From NCBI GenBank assembly GCA_013350335.1, contig CM023532.1, forward strand, positions 94,361,064-94,425,063: a stretch of 64,000 bases of DNA, written 5' to 3'. Position 1 is the first letter of the stretch, and each line of letters opens with the position of its first letter. This stretch comes from Chimonanthus salicifolius. Lineage: Eukaryota; Streptophyta; Magnoliopsida; Laurales; Calycanthaceae. The notes under the pieces are model-generated. The model worked only from the letters and a program-made list of their open reading frames with translations, was not told where the DNA came from and did not search any database. Positions 11,939 to 23,710 of the stretch are shown piece by piece. The position numbers and the translations under genes are program-made.

Positions 11939-12478
11939 CATAGCACGATGATGGTATGGATTTTATTTGGGACACTATGGATGGTTGAAAAAGGGACATT
12001 GTAGAATGAGGATGAGATTGATGGGTGGGATTCATGACATAGAACACCCATTGCATGACATTGCCCAAAGTGCATGATTTTTCTATAATATTATCTGCAT
12101 GCTGTTATTACTAATCCATGTGCTAGCCCTACTCAGAGTCCTACTGGGCGCTTGTTCTAATGCCCTACTTGTACCCTAGCTGACGATGTAGGAGATGGAG
12201 GAACGGAAGTACAGGACGAGAGTCAAGCTTAGGAGCTTGGGAAGGCGGACTAATTATTTTGTTTAAGTTTATTTTGGGAAAATGTGTATTTGTATAATTT
12301 AGCTTGTCGGAAATGTAATAACTTAGATGTCTTGCTATGTTTTATAAATTATTTTGGACAGTACAGTATGAGGGCATTTTAGTAATTTAATGGATATCTC
12401 TTCCCTGTTATCTGAAAATTGGTAGAATATTGTCTATTATCATCCGCATTGATTTTTATGTGTTGCGAGCTTTCTTTC

Positions 12479-12568
12479 TACGCGTGAACCGTACTCGTGG
12501 ATTTATGTTCCACGCACGCGTAGGGTTGGCCAGTTAAGGGCCGGGCTTTAGAAGCTCGGAACTTAACT
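12479..12568 (+). other. Twin U5 stem-loops
   Basis: Stem 2: TACGCGTG (12479-12486) with CACGCGTA (12515-12522), inner CGTGGA/TTCCACG. Stem 1: AGTTAAGG...CTTAACT (12532-12568). Bases differ from 2849-2891 yet still pair. Confidence 0.8.
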
Positions 12569-12720
12569 CGCGTCGTGACGTCCGTGCCCTTTGTCACTTC
12601 TATGTAAAAAAAAAAAATAAACTCTGATTTTCGGTGAAAAGGGGCGGGCGTTACATTATTATTCGTCAGTGAGACATGAAACCGTCTTAATCTTACTTCG
12701 ATGATTCAACTTCCCGTTTC

Positions 12721-12732
12721 GCTCTGATACCA
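12721..12732 (-). other. Primer binding site (initiator Met tRNA)
   Basis: Minus strand reads TGGTATCAGAGC, complementary to the 3' end of plant initiator methionine tRNA. It is separated by two bases from the end of the 5' LTR at 12735. This fixes the element on the minus strand and identifies 12735-19957 as its 5' LTR. Confidence 0.93.
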
Positions 12733-13468
12733 ACTGTAACGCCCCGCCCTTTCCGAGAATTCAGAGTCTAATTTTTTTTAAAAATAATAATAAAACATCG
12801 GAAGAATCACACATGGAACTAATAGCAACATGCGGAATAACTAGATTAACTGCGGAATAGAAAGACTAGATAGCAAGTAACAGTCTTTAACATAAATCAA
12901 CCATCCAAAGCTATTAACCTAATCAAACCATAGCAAGTAATGACTTATTACATGTCCACAAAATATAGTTCAAATGACAGTAATAAAAAGAAGTCCAGTC
13001 CAACATTCAACCGCTTAGGCTTGGCTCCCCTCCCGGTCAATGACCTTTTCTTTCCCTTTCTTTTTACCTGCATTCTCCTCTGAGGATAGAATTAGGGCGT
13101 TAGATCAACGCGCCCAGTAGGTTCCCGATCAGGGCTACCACATGATTAGCATATAAAACATGCATATATATCATAATACATGATTAGTAAAAACAGGTAA
13201 AACAATGCTATGAAGTATGCACATGCAATGAGACCCTCCCATCATGTACATTCATAGCCATCACTTGACGTGCCACGCACCGACAAGGTAATTCACAATA
13301 CACTTCCATCTCTTCATCACTGACTGATTCATATCACGTATTAGTCCTCCTGGCGGGACTCTCATTGCCTGAGGAGACCAATGTGACTATGACCATCATG
13401 TTACTCCTCCTAGCGTGACTTGCACCGCCGAAAGAGGACGTAACCCATAATTGTAACACTGTAGAACC

Positions 13469-16400
13469 TGTGGCGCCTCGCCCTTTTCCTCCCTATTTAT
13501 CAGAGTATTTTTTTTTTTATAACAACGGGAAGAGAGGGGAGAGCGCCACGACGCGAGTCAAGCCCGAATCCGAAGACCCGACCCTTGACTGGCCCAACTA
13601 GTGTGTGTGCATAATATTTTGCACACACTCTCAAAATCTTGCGGAAATTTAAACATTTATTTCAATATCATGAATAGTCTGCATATCTCATAGTAATAAG
13701 GAATCCCACATACTTGAGTCAAACTCAATACTAGAGTATGAAAGTTCAAAGTCATAAAATAATTACATTCCCAAAAGAATATCCTTAATACATCACATTA
13801 TTCTAGAATTTTCAAATTACATAAGTAGACTAAGCTCTCCGAGCTCCTTATTGCATCCATCTCGCTCGCATTCGACCATCGCTTAGTCCATTTTCATCTA
13901 TATACTTCAAACCTGCAAACACAATCTAGGGGGGGAATTTATGGGCTTAGTCAACGCGCCTAGTAGGAATTCCAGTCATAGGATATGCACTTGAGTGTCA
14001 TAGAAAAAAACGTATGTCTATATACAATTTCAAGATTTAAACTCACATTTCAAATTACACAAATCCATACTTCAAAACATATCATATCATTATAAATATC
14101 ACATACTTATACTCTTATGATGAAAACATTACATATTATACTCATTGTGTTTCTCAAAATCTTGAGATATTTCTCAAAGTCAACGTATATCAAGATGTTC
14201 GTTTTCATATTCAAGCATATTTATTTTCATGATGAAAACTTCAACATCAAGTCGTACTGTATACTTTTGTCAAATCTTTATCATATCATATCATAATATC
14301 TTTTATCAAAGCTCCTTTTATTTTTTTTATATCATGGTATAAAGCCCACATTCACTTCAAAATCCCTTCCTTATCAAGAATTCCATAATTATTTTTATTT
14401 GATAAGATTATACTTAATAAAATCAAGTCTTAAAGCCTTTCATGAAATACATGCTCATTTCACAAGTCCTTCTTAAAGTAATATCAACTCAAAACTTATA
14501 ATGCAATCAAAATTATCTCACCATTCGAAATCACACACACAAATTATACCAATGCTCATCAATATATTATATGTCATGCCATGGGTACCATGATCGATGT
14601 ATGCCCTCATCATGCCCATGCATTTGTATTTCGACGACTTAGTTGAAACCACGGGGCATGTTATCCTCCCGTATACTCATTTCAATTCACATTTTAGGGT
14701 ATGATACTCCAGATTGTCATAAACTCAACCGGTCCCACCGGGGGACATTATTTGTTTCACGCGCACGTACGACATCAAGGTCTGCTCGGGTCCATTCAGC
14801 ACCTTGATTCGTTAAATCATAATACGACCCCAAAGTCTGTCCGGACATTCAATACTTTGGTTCGTTGACTGTAACCCCCATACAATAATCATGACACTGA
14901 GGTCTATTTGGACTAACCCTCCATTTGTTTCACTCCATGCCTTTCCCGCCCCATGTCAAATGCATGAGGAGTATGAATGCATATGAATGCTAATGCTCTT
15001 GCATCTCATGATTTTTAATCATTTCAAAAACATAGATCTCATTCTATTCTCTTCATAAAATACATTTCACAAATTTACACACTTGACATCATATATTCAA
15101 AATATATCAAAATACATTAACTCGGGATAACATCATTTTCCTCGTATCACAAATCTTGCCAAAATACTCATTTGATATCATATAGCAATAATATACATTT
15201 GATATGCAGTTCCAAAGCATAGCCATGATATTCTATATTTTCAAAACTATCTCATTCTATAATTCTAAATGATAAAATATCTCAACAATATATCAATTTG
15301 ATATGAAAGTAATTTCATAATTATAGCAATCATTTAGATTTGCACCCGTAGTGCTTCAACGAAGTAGGAAAACCTACCTGATCCTAGCCGGTCAGCGAAT
15401 GAAGGTAATCCACGAACTACTCGTTCGATTCCGGGCTTGCTTTTGGTCCTTCGTTCATTATCCACACATGTTACACAAGAACACATGATATCATTATTCT
15501 TAATTTAATTCAATGACTTTAGACTCTATATTTTATGTTTTATCTCCTAATTATTACACATGTAAAGTCTTACAATAAACCAAGGGTCTATGGGTTGTCA
15601 CTGGAACTCATAATAAAGTCTTACAAGTCTGGGGTCTCGGTAGCTGACCCATCTAATATCATATTTCTGGAAATTCATGCAAGAAAACAACCACCTTTGA
15701 ACCTTCTCCCATCTCAGCAACATGAATCTTAAGTCCCTTGATTTCAACATGTTTGTGTTGTGTTTGCTCCAGTTTTATCCACAATCGAAGATTTCAAATT
15801 GAAAGGCCTCCTATTGTACTGCTAATATTGGGGCTACTACTTGTATTTGTCATAGCTGTTAGGGTCTTCCTCATTTCATTTTTGTTTGTATTGAATATCT
15901 GAGAGAAGTTCTCTGGCATTATCTACCCATCAATCAAGGAGTTCCAGGAGACCAAATCTCTATTAGGCATTTCATCAAACAGTTGGATGCAGTCAGTTAG
16001 AGATTCATCCCCTTTTAATTCTTTCTTCTTCTAAATCCAAAATACATCAATCCCTAAACTTCTTATTGGGCCTTTCTCATCATAAAACAACATAAATCCT
16101 ACATACCTCACGGATTTGATGATTTCGTTGGTGTGGATCGAAGAGGGCTCAAATTTGATTTGAGGGTTTTCCTCCTTTGTTTTTCTTCTTTCTTCAGCTT
16201 CCTTGCTTCAGATCTTTCCTCTTTCTTTCTCCTCTTGCTTCGGATTTTCTTCTTTCTTTCTTTCTCCTCTTGCTTTGGATTTTCTTCTTCCTCTTATTTT
16301 CGTCGGACGAGAAAACAGAGAGAGAGGGGATTGTGTGAGGGGAAAGGAGAGAAGAGAAGGGAGGAGGGAAAGAGAGCGTCGTTGATGGAGAGAATGGCAA

Positions 16401-16897
16401 AGAGAGGGGATTAAAGAGAGAGAGAGAGGAGAGTGCCGCATGAGAAGTTAGGGAAAAAGAAAGAGTAAGGGATCGGTGGGTTAGGGGATTAAAGAGAGAG
16501 AGAGAAAGAGTCATTTTTCTCTTTTTCTTTCTCTCCTCTTGGTTGCCCTAAATTAAGGTGAGTGGGTGGTGTTGCATTAAATGCAAGGAGGGTGTTAGTT
16601 AGAGATGATGTCATCTCATATAGTATGCCACCTCCCCACATCATTAATTTATTAAAAAAATCCATCCCATTAAATGTTATTAAATTAAATCAATAACTTA
16701 AATAAATCAGCCTTAATCCCTTTAATCTAATTTTTAATATTCTCATTTAATTAATTACTCATCTTTCCACCCTTGTTAGCTAAATTCTAATCATTCCCAT
16801 TATTTATTAGCACTCTCATCAAAATCATGTCGTCTCATCTCTATCTTTAAGGAATGATTATCTTAATCTCTTCGGTCTAAGATTTCGGGGTGTTACA
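13469..16897 (-). mobile_element. Solo LTR of a different family, without class A hairpins
   Basis: TGTGGCGCCTCGCC at 13469 to TTTCGGGGTGTTACA at 16897, 3429 bp, with perfect TSD GAACC (13464-13468 and 16898-16902). The undisturbed target is visible at 3541-3546 in the other LTR. It shares the U5 stems (13556-13628) and the GGGC hairpin but has none of the GGTTCGGCCAT array. A GA-rich low-complexity tract lies at 16310-16510; short frames there are compositional artefacts. Confidence 0.95.
13556..13628 (-). other. Twin U5 stem-loops (most diverged copy)
   Basis: Stem 1: AGTCAAG with CTTGACT (13556-13590), against AGTTAAG/CTTAACT elsewhere. Stem 2: GTGTGTGC (13603-13610) with GCACACAC (13621-13628). 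Both keep pairing by paired changes in a different LTR family. Confidence 0.8.
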
Positions 16898-19800
16898 GAA
16901 CCTCATTCATCATCCCATGTCTATGCATGAAATGCCAATGCTTGTATGCCATTTGTTAATGCATAATATATCACTCGAAACCACATAAAATAAACAAGAG
17001 TCTCATAAGAAAACTAGGGTAAAACTGTGGTTACAAGTAGGTAGGAAATCTACTAAAAATTCACTTCAGTACTTGATCTTTCTTTAGCGTCACCTGATCA
17101 CGACTCGCTTGTCGTTCAACTTCCGGTACCTTATTATGTAACAACAAATCAATACTTAATCTACTTGATTCCTAATCAAGTTTAGGTCTCATATACCATC
17201 TTGTGGGGTTCGTGTCCGTACATCCAACCCTATAATCATTTCCATCATTGATCATTCTATCAATAATTACATTTATGCCATTTAGGCTAACCTTTAGTTT
17301 TACCATATTTAAACCAATTTAGTGGGGTTCTTCATTCATCACCTTTAATCCCATTTATTACTTAACCCAATCCTATCAAATAATCATTGATGGGGTTCGG
17401 CCATACTACTTGGCCGAACCACATCCGATGGGTTTTTATCCCACTTTCCATCATCATCATCAATGGTTGATTATTTTCTTACACAGTCCATAATTTATCA
17501 TGTATGTTTCCTTAATTAAAACAATCATAAACTCCCATCCAAAACAGCCCATTTATTTCAAAATAGCCCCATGGGGTTCGGCCATACTCATAGCCGAACC
17601 CTAGGGTTCACTTGATCCAATCATCACCATGATTATTCATGGTTTAATCATGCTAACTCAACCATGAATTATACATGTTTCAGCCGCATAAACATCCACC
17701 AAAACAGTAAATTAAACTTCACCAAATCACATCAAACACCATATTTTGTATGGTTTTAAACTTATCAAAATCATCAACTACTTACATGGGGTTCGGCCAT
17801 CCAAGTTGGCCGAACCCTATGTCCATGTTTTGGTCTTTCAAACATGTTTTAGGTGTCACTTATTCATATAAACATCAGCACATCATTGCTGCACTTTAAC
17901 CTCTCAAAACCATCTAATAAATTCATTACTTTGTCCAAATAACCATAACACCTCATGGGATTCGGCCATCCAAGATGGCCGATCCCCATGGTCCATTTTT
18001 CCAGTTTTAATCCACTGTTTTAGATCAGTAATTTAACCATAACATTACCTTGGTTCAGCCATATATTGGCCAACCAAAATCAGTAAATAATCTTCATGTA
18101 AATCACATAAAAACCCCATGGTAATGTATGGTTTTTATCTCTCAAAACCATCACCATTAACCATAAAATTATCACACCATTTCATGGGGTTCGGCCATGC
18201 TCATTGGTTGAACCCTGTGGCCTTTGGTTTGAACCTCTTAAACATGTCATCTTATGTCTAATCTAATCATCCAAAACAGTAAAACATTTGCATGGTTTTA
18301 ACTTACAAAAACCATCAAAATTCCAACATCAATTCATGGGGTTCGGCCATCCAAGATGGCCGAACCCAATGAACCCTTTCATCATTTGATACCCAAGGTT
18401 TTAGACCCATGATACATTCAGCCATTCATCATTCAGATCCATGTTTTAGACCTTTCTAAAACATGCATTTGAATCTTAAATCAAACCCAAAAACAGTTAA
18501 AAAAAACCCATGGTTTTCATGTTTCAAAACATGAAAACCAAGCAATCTTTTACATGGGGTTCGGCCCTTCATGGTGGCCGAACCCCATGGTCCTCTTTAC
18601 CATTTTAAAACTTCTATAAATCAAGGTTAAAACCTTGGTGTATTCGGCCATAACCATGGCCCAATACACACCCATTTTATTAATCAATAGTCCATGGAAA
18701 TACTTACCAAATTCCAAGCTTTTCTTATTGCCTTTGCTCCTTGCCTTCTTGACTCTTGCTTCCTTCCTTCTTTCTTCCTTAGTCTCAGCTGATTAGAAGC
18801 ATGAACCAATGGTGAAATCACCAAGATACAATTCGGCCAAGGAGGTGTTCTTGAGAGAGGGAGAGAAGATTGAATTCTAAGGCTTTTGCAATATGGAATT
18901 CGGCCAAACATGGGGTTCATTCCTTTTGTATTTCAGCCCCCAAAACCCCTCCACTACCTCATCAATTCTTGCATAAAACGATGGGTCTTGGGTGCTATCC
19001 AAGGCACACCTTGGCACCTACCAATGCAGCCATTCAGCTCTCCATGTATCTCATCTCAATCCCATCCATTTGCATTTAACTTAGCATGAAAATCACCAAA
19101 ACAAGTCCCCAACGTGTGGGACTTGTTTTGGTTGGTTTGAGACCAAACCACCTCTTCAAATTCCCACTTAGCTCACTGAGTTGCAGTCCCTTTAATTTCC
19201 ATTTTGACTCACTTGAACTCAAGGTCATTTAGATTTCCATCTCAACTCACCAAACTCACCATACTTAATGCATTTCATTTAATGCACATGAGTTAACTCA
19301 CACTTGATTTAATTCCAACTCACTTCAGTCCCACTCAAACTGATTTAACTCATATTTTAGCTCCCTTGAGGGTCCACACGGTCAGCCATAGTCAACTCGA
19401 CCCGTTGGGTCCACTTGTAGCTCCTTGACCCGTTTTTGACTCCATGACCCAATTATGGGTATTTTGGCCATTTGTAATTGATTTTTACATGTGGATCAGG
19501 CCTACCCATTTTTCCTCCACTTGATTTCCAATCAAATTAGCCTAACCCCATTTAATTTAAATTCACAAAACGGTCAAATAATCCAGTAAGACCCGATGGG
19601 TCCCATTTGGGCCCTTTGACCCATTTAGCCATTTTTGACCCAATTGCTGTAAATTACCCATCCAATCAAACTTAACATTCATAATATACTCATATGATTT
19701 TAATTTGAGCAATGGGCCCCACTATTTCCTTAACATCACAAACTAATTAATTTAACACATCAGGGGCATTTTGGTAATTATCCATTTCATTGAGAAATTA

Positions 19801-20050
19801 CCCATCCAATCAAACTTGAAAATCATAATGTGCTCATATGATCTTAATTTGAGCAATGGGCCCCACCATTTCCTTACTTATCATCACAAAATAATTAATT
19901 TAACACTCACGGGCATTTTCGTAATTAACCACTTCATTGAGAAATTGGGGTGTTACAAGTGGATGGTTAAGGACTACGATAATTAAATGGATTGATTGGT
20001 AAGTAATCTTATGAATAAAGGACTTGAAAGAGGGGTCAAACGAAAGTGGT

Positions 20051-20203
20051 ATGGTTCGGCCATGCTGTATGGCCGAACCCTACCAAGGTATATTATTTAA
20101 TATAAGGTGTTTATGTAAGTTATATGGATAGTATTGATCAAATGAAAAGGAAGATCAAATCCAAAGTGGGTGAGGTTCGGCCATGGGTATGGCCGAACCC
20201 CAC
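20051..20203 (+). repeat. Class A hairpins, two copies
   Basis: Continuation of the array of the outer solo LTR: 20051-20080 and 20172-20203. Loops are GCTGT and a shorter GGGT-type. Class C hairpins follow at about 20609-20633 and 20665-20690 (CTTGATG...CATCAAG and CTTGATG...CGTCAAG). Confidence 0.88.
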
Positions 20204-21123
20204 AAGGTGGTTTTTGGGATTAAACTTAATTAGAAATCAAAAGGATATGTGATTGACTCGCTGTTATATAAACAAGGTAACAGGACTTGAACGGTGCACA
20301 AGTCATGAACGGGTAACGGATTGAGAAGAAAAGACAACTTAAGTGAACTTTCTGTAGGTTTCCTACCTCTTTGTAACCACTCTTATATTTCATGTTTTAT
20401 CTTGATTTTGATGAATTACTTATGTTAAAGTATTATGTTTCAAATGGGATTTGAATATTAGGATTTATTTACAAATGGCATGTACTCATTAACATCTCAC
20501 GCATGGCATGGGGTGATGAATATGGAAACCGGAGCCCACACTCCGTCGGAATGTCCGTGATGCTACTGTGGGGCCTCCTTAGGTGATGAGAATCCCACCA
20601 GGAGGAATAACTTGATGATGAGAGTCCCATCAAGAGGAAACGAAAGAACTGTAGATTACCTTGATGATGAGAGTCCCGTCAAGTGATGGCTATGTATATT
20701 TGTGATGGGTGGGACTCATTACATGTGCATACATACATAGCATTGTTTTATAAGATTTTGATGATCATGTTTTATGATGATATATGTATGTTTTTATACT
20801 AACCATGTGGTAACCCTAATCGGAAGACCTACTGGGTGCGTTGATCTAATGCCCTACTTCTATCCTTAGTGGATGATGCAGGAAAGGAAAAGGCAAAGGC
20901 TGAGGATCACGAGGAAAGCTAAGCATAGAAGCTTGGGTGTTGGAATGGAGTTTATTTATTGACGTTTTGAATACATTATTATGGACATGTAATAATGTAG
21001 ATAACTGCTATGGTTTTATTTAAGTTGAATGAATGTTTAGTTTAAAGTAATCATGACTTGTACTTTGCTATCTAAACAATTTAGTTCCGCATATTTGATT
21101 TATTCCACAAGTTTTACTTAGTT

Positions 21124-21211
21124 CTATGTGTGCTTTGGTTTTCATAGACTTGGTCCATGCATACATAGGTTTGGCTAGTTAAGGGTCGGGCTTTGGAAGT
21201 CCGAACTTAGC
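21124..21211 (+). other. Twin U5 stem-loops
   Basis: CTATGTGTGC (21124-21133) with GCATACATAG (21159-21168), and AGTTAAGGGTCGG...CCGAACTTAGCT (21177-21211). Stem 1 is weaker here because of CTTAGCT. Confidence 0.65.
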
Positions 21212-21311
21212 TCTCATCGTGACGCTCCCCGCTCTCTTCTAACTTTACTTATTTATAAGAAAAAAAATTGACTTTGATTTTCAGAAGGGTGGAAAAGGGC
21301 GGGGCGTTACA

Positions 21312-22402
21312 AGATATTTCATAGACAATACTTTGAAATTGGCTAGCCTACTGGAGAATTTCCACAATTTGACCCTGGGAATGCATTAATGCTTCATGCG
21401 AGTGACATTGGTCAAAATATTTTTAGTAGGTAATTTGTCACGCCCCGAACCAGTTGTAGGCCTGGAGCGCAACTAACTTCTTTTTAATCAAACAATCTTA
21501 ATCCTCTCTTAACAACGGCTCATGGGCCTTTAAATGGGTTCCACTAATGTCCAAAGAAAATGTCATACGTGCAAGTCTTATGGAGACTCGAAAATGTACC
21601 ATAAGGCCCTTCAAAAAATCTCCAAATAGTTAAGCTTATTTTACAAATATTAAAATTGAACATTTCCCAACTATCAAAGTTGAGCCCCTCGACATTTCTC
21701 GAGCCCCTTGGGGTTCTCCGAACCACTCGACCTGAATCAAACTTTGTACTCTTGATTTACCCCTAGGTCGAGCCCCTTGGCCACCCTCGAGGCCCTCAAA
21801 GTTGTCGAGCCCCTCGACCAGATCTGTAATTGTGGTCTGCTCTTAGGTCGAGCCTCGAGGTCCTCGGAGTTGTCGAGGCCCTAGACTTGAGACATGTCTT
21901 TCACTTTACATTACTCTCAGTTTGAGGCTCTCGACAATGACATCGAGGTCCTCGCAATGACAGCAAGTGTAATTTCTAATTTTTCCATTTTTCATCCAAA
22001 TTTCCACCTTCCTACACATGGGTATCACAAAACACACCATTAAATATTATAATACATTAGAGTAGCAAACAGAACCATAGTGGTTTATACATGCACAAGT
22101 TTTCATTCCACATTAGGCATGTTTATTAAAAATTCATGAAAACAAGCATATTATTTGATTTTTCCGTGTTCACGGATAAATATAAAAATCCTACGTTTCA
22201 TTTCCTAACGTGGAACTAGTGGTTCCTCCCTCTTCAACTTCAAATCCTTCATTCTAAGGGATGTGAGCTAACTGCCCGGTGAAGAGAGCTCAATATAAAT
22301 AACAATTTCCACAATATTCATTATAACATATATAAAATACAAATTTATCAAAACATGGTCCACTTTACCACTGAACCATTTTTCACTAGAGAACATTGCC
22401 CA
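21312..22402. other. Unassigned sequence with an LTR-like end and CTCGA-rich repeats
   Basis: From 21436 the text TGTCACGCCCCGAACC resembles the end of a plant gypsy LTR on the minus strand. I could not find its other end before the TRIM at 22403. The stretch 21665-21960 repeats phrases such as GTCGAGCCCCTCGAC, a self-complementary motif, about eight times. A frame at 21357-21433 reads about 25 residues to a stop but has no recognisable domain. Confidence 0.4.
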
Positions 22403-22527
22403 TGTAACACCCCAGTCCACCGAGCACAATATTGTCCGCTTGTAACACCCCGCCCTTTTCACTCGCTTTAATTAGAAAATCAGAGTCTATTTTTTTTTAA
22501 AAGTGATAGAGAACGGGATGTCACGAC

Positions 22528-22616
22528 GCTAGCTAGGCCCGAGCTTCTAAAGCCCGACCCTTAACTAGCCAACCATATGTGTGCGTGGACCAAGTCCACT
22601 AAAATGATTCACACGT
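22528..22616 (-). other. Twin U5 stem-loops
   Basis: Outer GCTAG (22528-22532) with CTAGC (22565-22569), and CGAGCTT with AAGCCCG inside. Stem 2 is TATGTGTG with CACACGTA (one G-T pair), and an inner GTGGACCAAGTCCAC is perfect. Confidence 0.75.
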
Positions 22617-23199
22617 ACTCAAGTTAACTTGCAGAATAAAACATGTATGTGGAATTACAATAGGATAACAATCCTATTCCATTTTAGATAGCAAAGTAGT
22701 CCAACACTTAACCATAATTATCATAACTTAAATATCCAACATTAACCATCCAATCCATAGCAAATATACCTACGTTATTACAATTACGAATCCTAACTAT
22801 TCAAATACATAGTCCATGAATAACTTAAACAAAATATAACTTAATCATCCAAGCTCCTATGCCTGTCCCGTTTCGCATTCATCATTCCCTTCGTTTCCTG
22901 TATCATCAACTAGGGTAGAAGTAGGGCGTTAGTACAACGCACCCTGTAGGTATTTCAATTAGGGTTAACACATGGGTTAGTACCAAAAATCCAGATATTA
23001 TATATATCAAGTCCAGATATAATAAATCATACCATACTTATAAAACATCGTATCCAAAATCATGTATGATAATAGAGATCCAATCATACAGATAAAAACC
23101 AGAAACCTTCCATGATAATAAAGATCATAATCATGCCGATTCAATGCCATGCCATGCTATCATATGCAATGAGTTCCACCCATCACAGTACATGTAACC

Positions 23200-23370
23200 T
23201 CTTGATGGAATTCTCCTCATCAAGGTATCCCCACAGTGGTCTTTCGGATGCCCCGACGGAGTGTGGCCTCCGGTTACATTTCATACACATTGTCCTCTTG
23301 ATGGAAAGCTCCTCATCAAGGTACCCCTCACGACTTACGGATGCCCCGATTGAGCGTAGGTCTCCGGTTA
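23200..23370 (-). repeat. Class C hairpins and CCGGAG/CTCCG motifs
   Basis: CTTGATGG...CATCAAG at 23200-23224 and 23297-23320, alternating with GCCCCGACGGAGTGTGGCCTCCGG (23251 on), whose CGGAG and CTCCG pair. Same arrangement at 44830-45096 on the plus strand. Confidence 0.8.
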
Positions 23371-23710
23371 CATAACATCCCTCCCATGCCATGCATGAGA
23401 TGCAAATGCCAACATGCTATAGAATATTACAAAACATAGCATGAAAATCCCATAATTGCAACATATTGTTTGATACCAAAATAACTTATCAAACATGAAA
23501 TAAAATCATCATAAATATATAATACATATCCATGGTTTCAATGATGTAAGAATCCTACCCAAGACAACTAAGGTGTCCTTGAGCTTTAAACCGGCAACCG
23601 TTCAAGATCACGCACCGTTTGTGTGGTCCCGTCACCTTGTTACATATCAACAAGTCAATCCATAATCCATTTGATTTACCATTTGGTCTAAGTCCATAAA
23701 CACACCCTTG

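Larger units (their letters stand above)
8705..12655 (+). mobile_element. Solo LTR, hairpin-rich family, inserted in the leader
   Basis: TGTAAGGTCTCGG at 8705 to GGGCGGGCGTTACA at 12655, 3951 bp. TSD TTCTT (8700-8704) and TTATT (12656-12660), one change; removing the LTR and one TSD restores the leader seen at 29807 and 48838. Contains class A hairpins (10048-11016), class C hairpins (11815-11935) and U5 stems (12479-12568). Confidence 0.93.
2716..19957 (-). mobile_element. Complete non-autonomous Tekay-derived LTR retrotransposon (LARD-like)
   Basis: Minus-strand element with 3' LTR 2716-6159, PPT, internal region 6160-8704 plus 12661-12720, PBS 12721-12732, and 5' LTR 12735-19957. It is flanked by a perfect TSD, AGTGG at 2711-2715 and 19958-19962. 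Without its own insertions it is roughly 10 kb, and each LTR is longer than the 2.6-kb internal region. The ends of the internal region match the Tekay-type element further right, but RT, RNase H and integrase are absent. Movement therefore probably depended on proteins from an autonomous relative. It is interrupted by solo LTRs 8705-12655 and 13469-16897. Confidence 0.92.
12735..19957 (-). repeat. 5' LTR of the non-autonomous element, split by a solo LTR
   Basis: Own sequence is 12735-13468 and 16903-19957, about 3.8 kb. It matches 2716-6159 with scattered differences. Compared with that copy it lacks about 96 bases after 12796, exactly the segment holding most of both U5 stems. It keeps a 445-base block (about 18330-18775) with two further class A hairpins. 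Class A hairpins: 17391-17420, 17571-17603, 17785-17820, 17953-17991, 18052-18075, 18183-18216, 18335-18368 and 18553-18589. Confidence 0.92.
478..21311 (+). mobile_element. Solo LTR, hairpin-rich family (outermost of the left nest)
   Basis: Begins TGTAACAGCCC at 478 and ends GGGGCGTTACA at 21311. Flanks are GGATA (473-477) and AGATA (21312-21316), a 5-bp TSD with one change. The LTR is split by the element 2716-19957; its own sequence is 478-2715 and 19963-21311, about 3.6 kb. No PBS, PPT or coding region adjoins it, so it is a solo LTR left by LTR-LTR recombination. The first 700 bases are packed with GGGTC/GACCC motifs, the middle carries GGTTCGGCCAT hairpins, and the end carries the twin U5 stems (21124-21211). 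Confidence 0.9.

Noticed and set aside
16133..16514. Overlapping frames on both strands in a GA/CT-rich tract
   Set aside because: Low-complexity composition yields open frames rich in Ser/Phe or Arg/Lys. It lies inside a solo LTR.
21357..21433. Possible host exon end of about 25 residues
   Set aside because: Too short, without splice context or recognisable similarity; left as unassigned.
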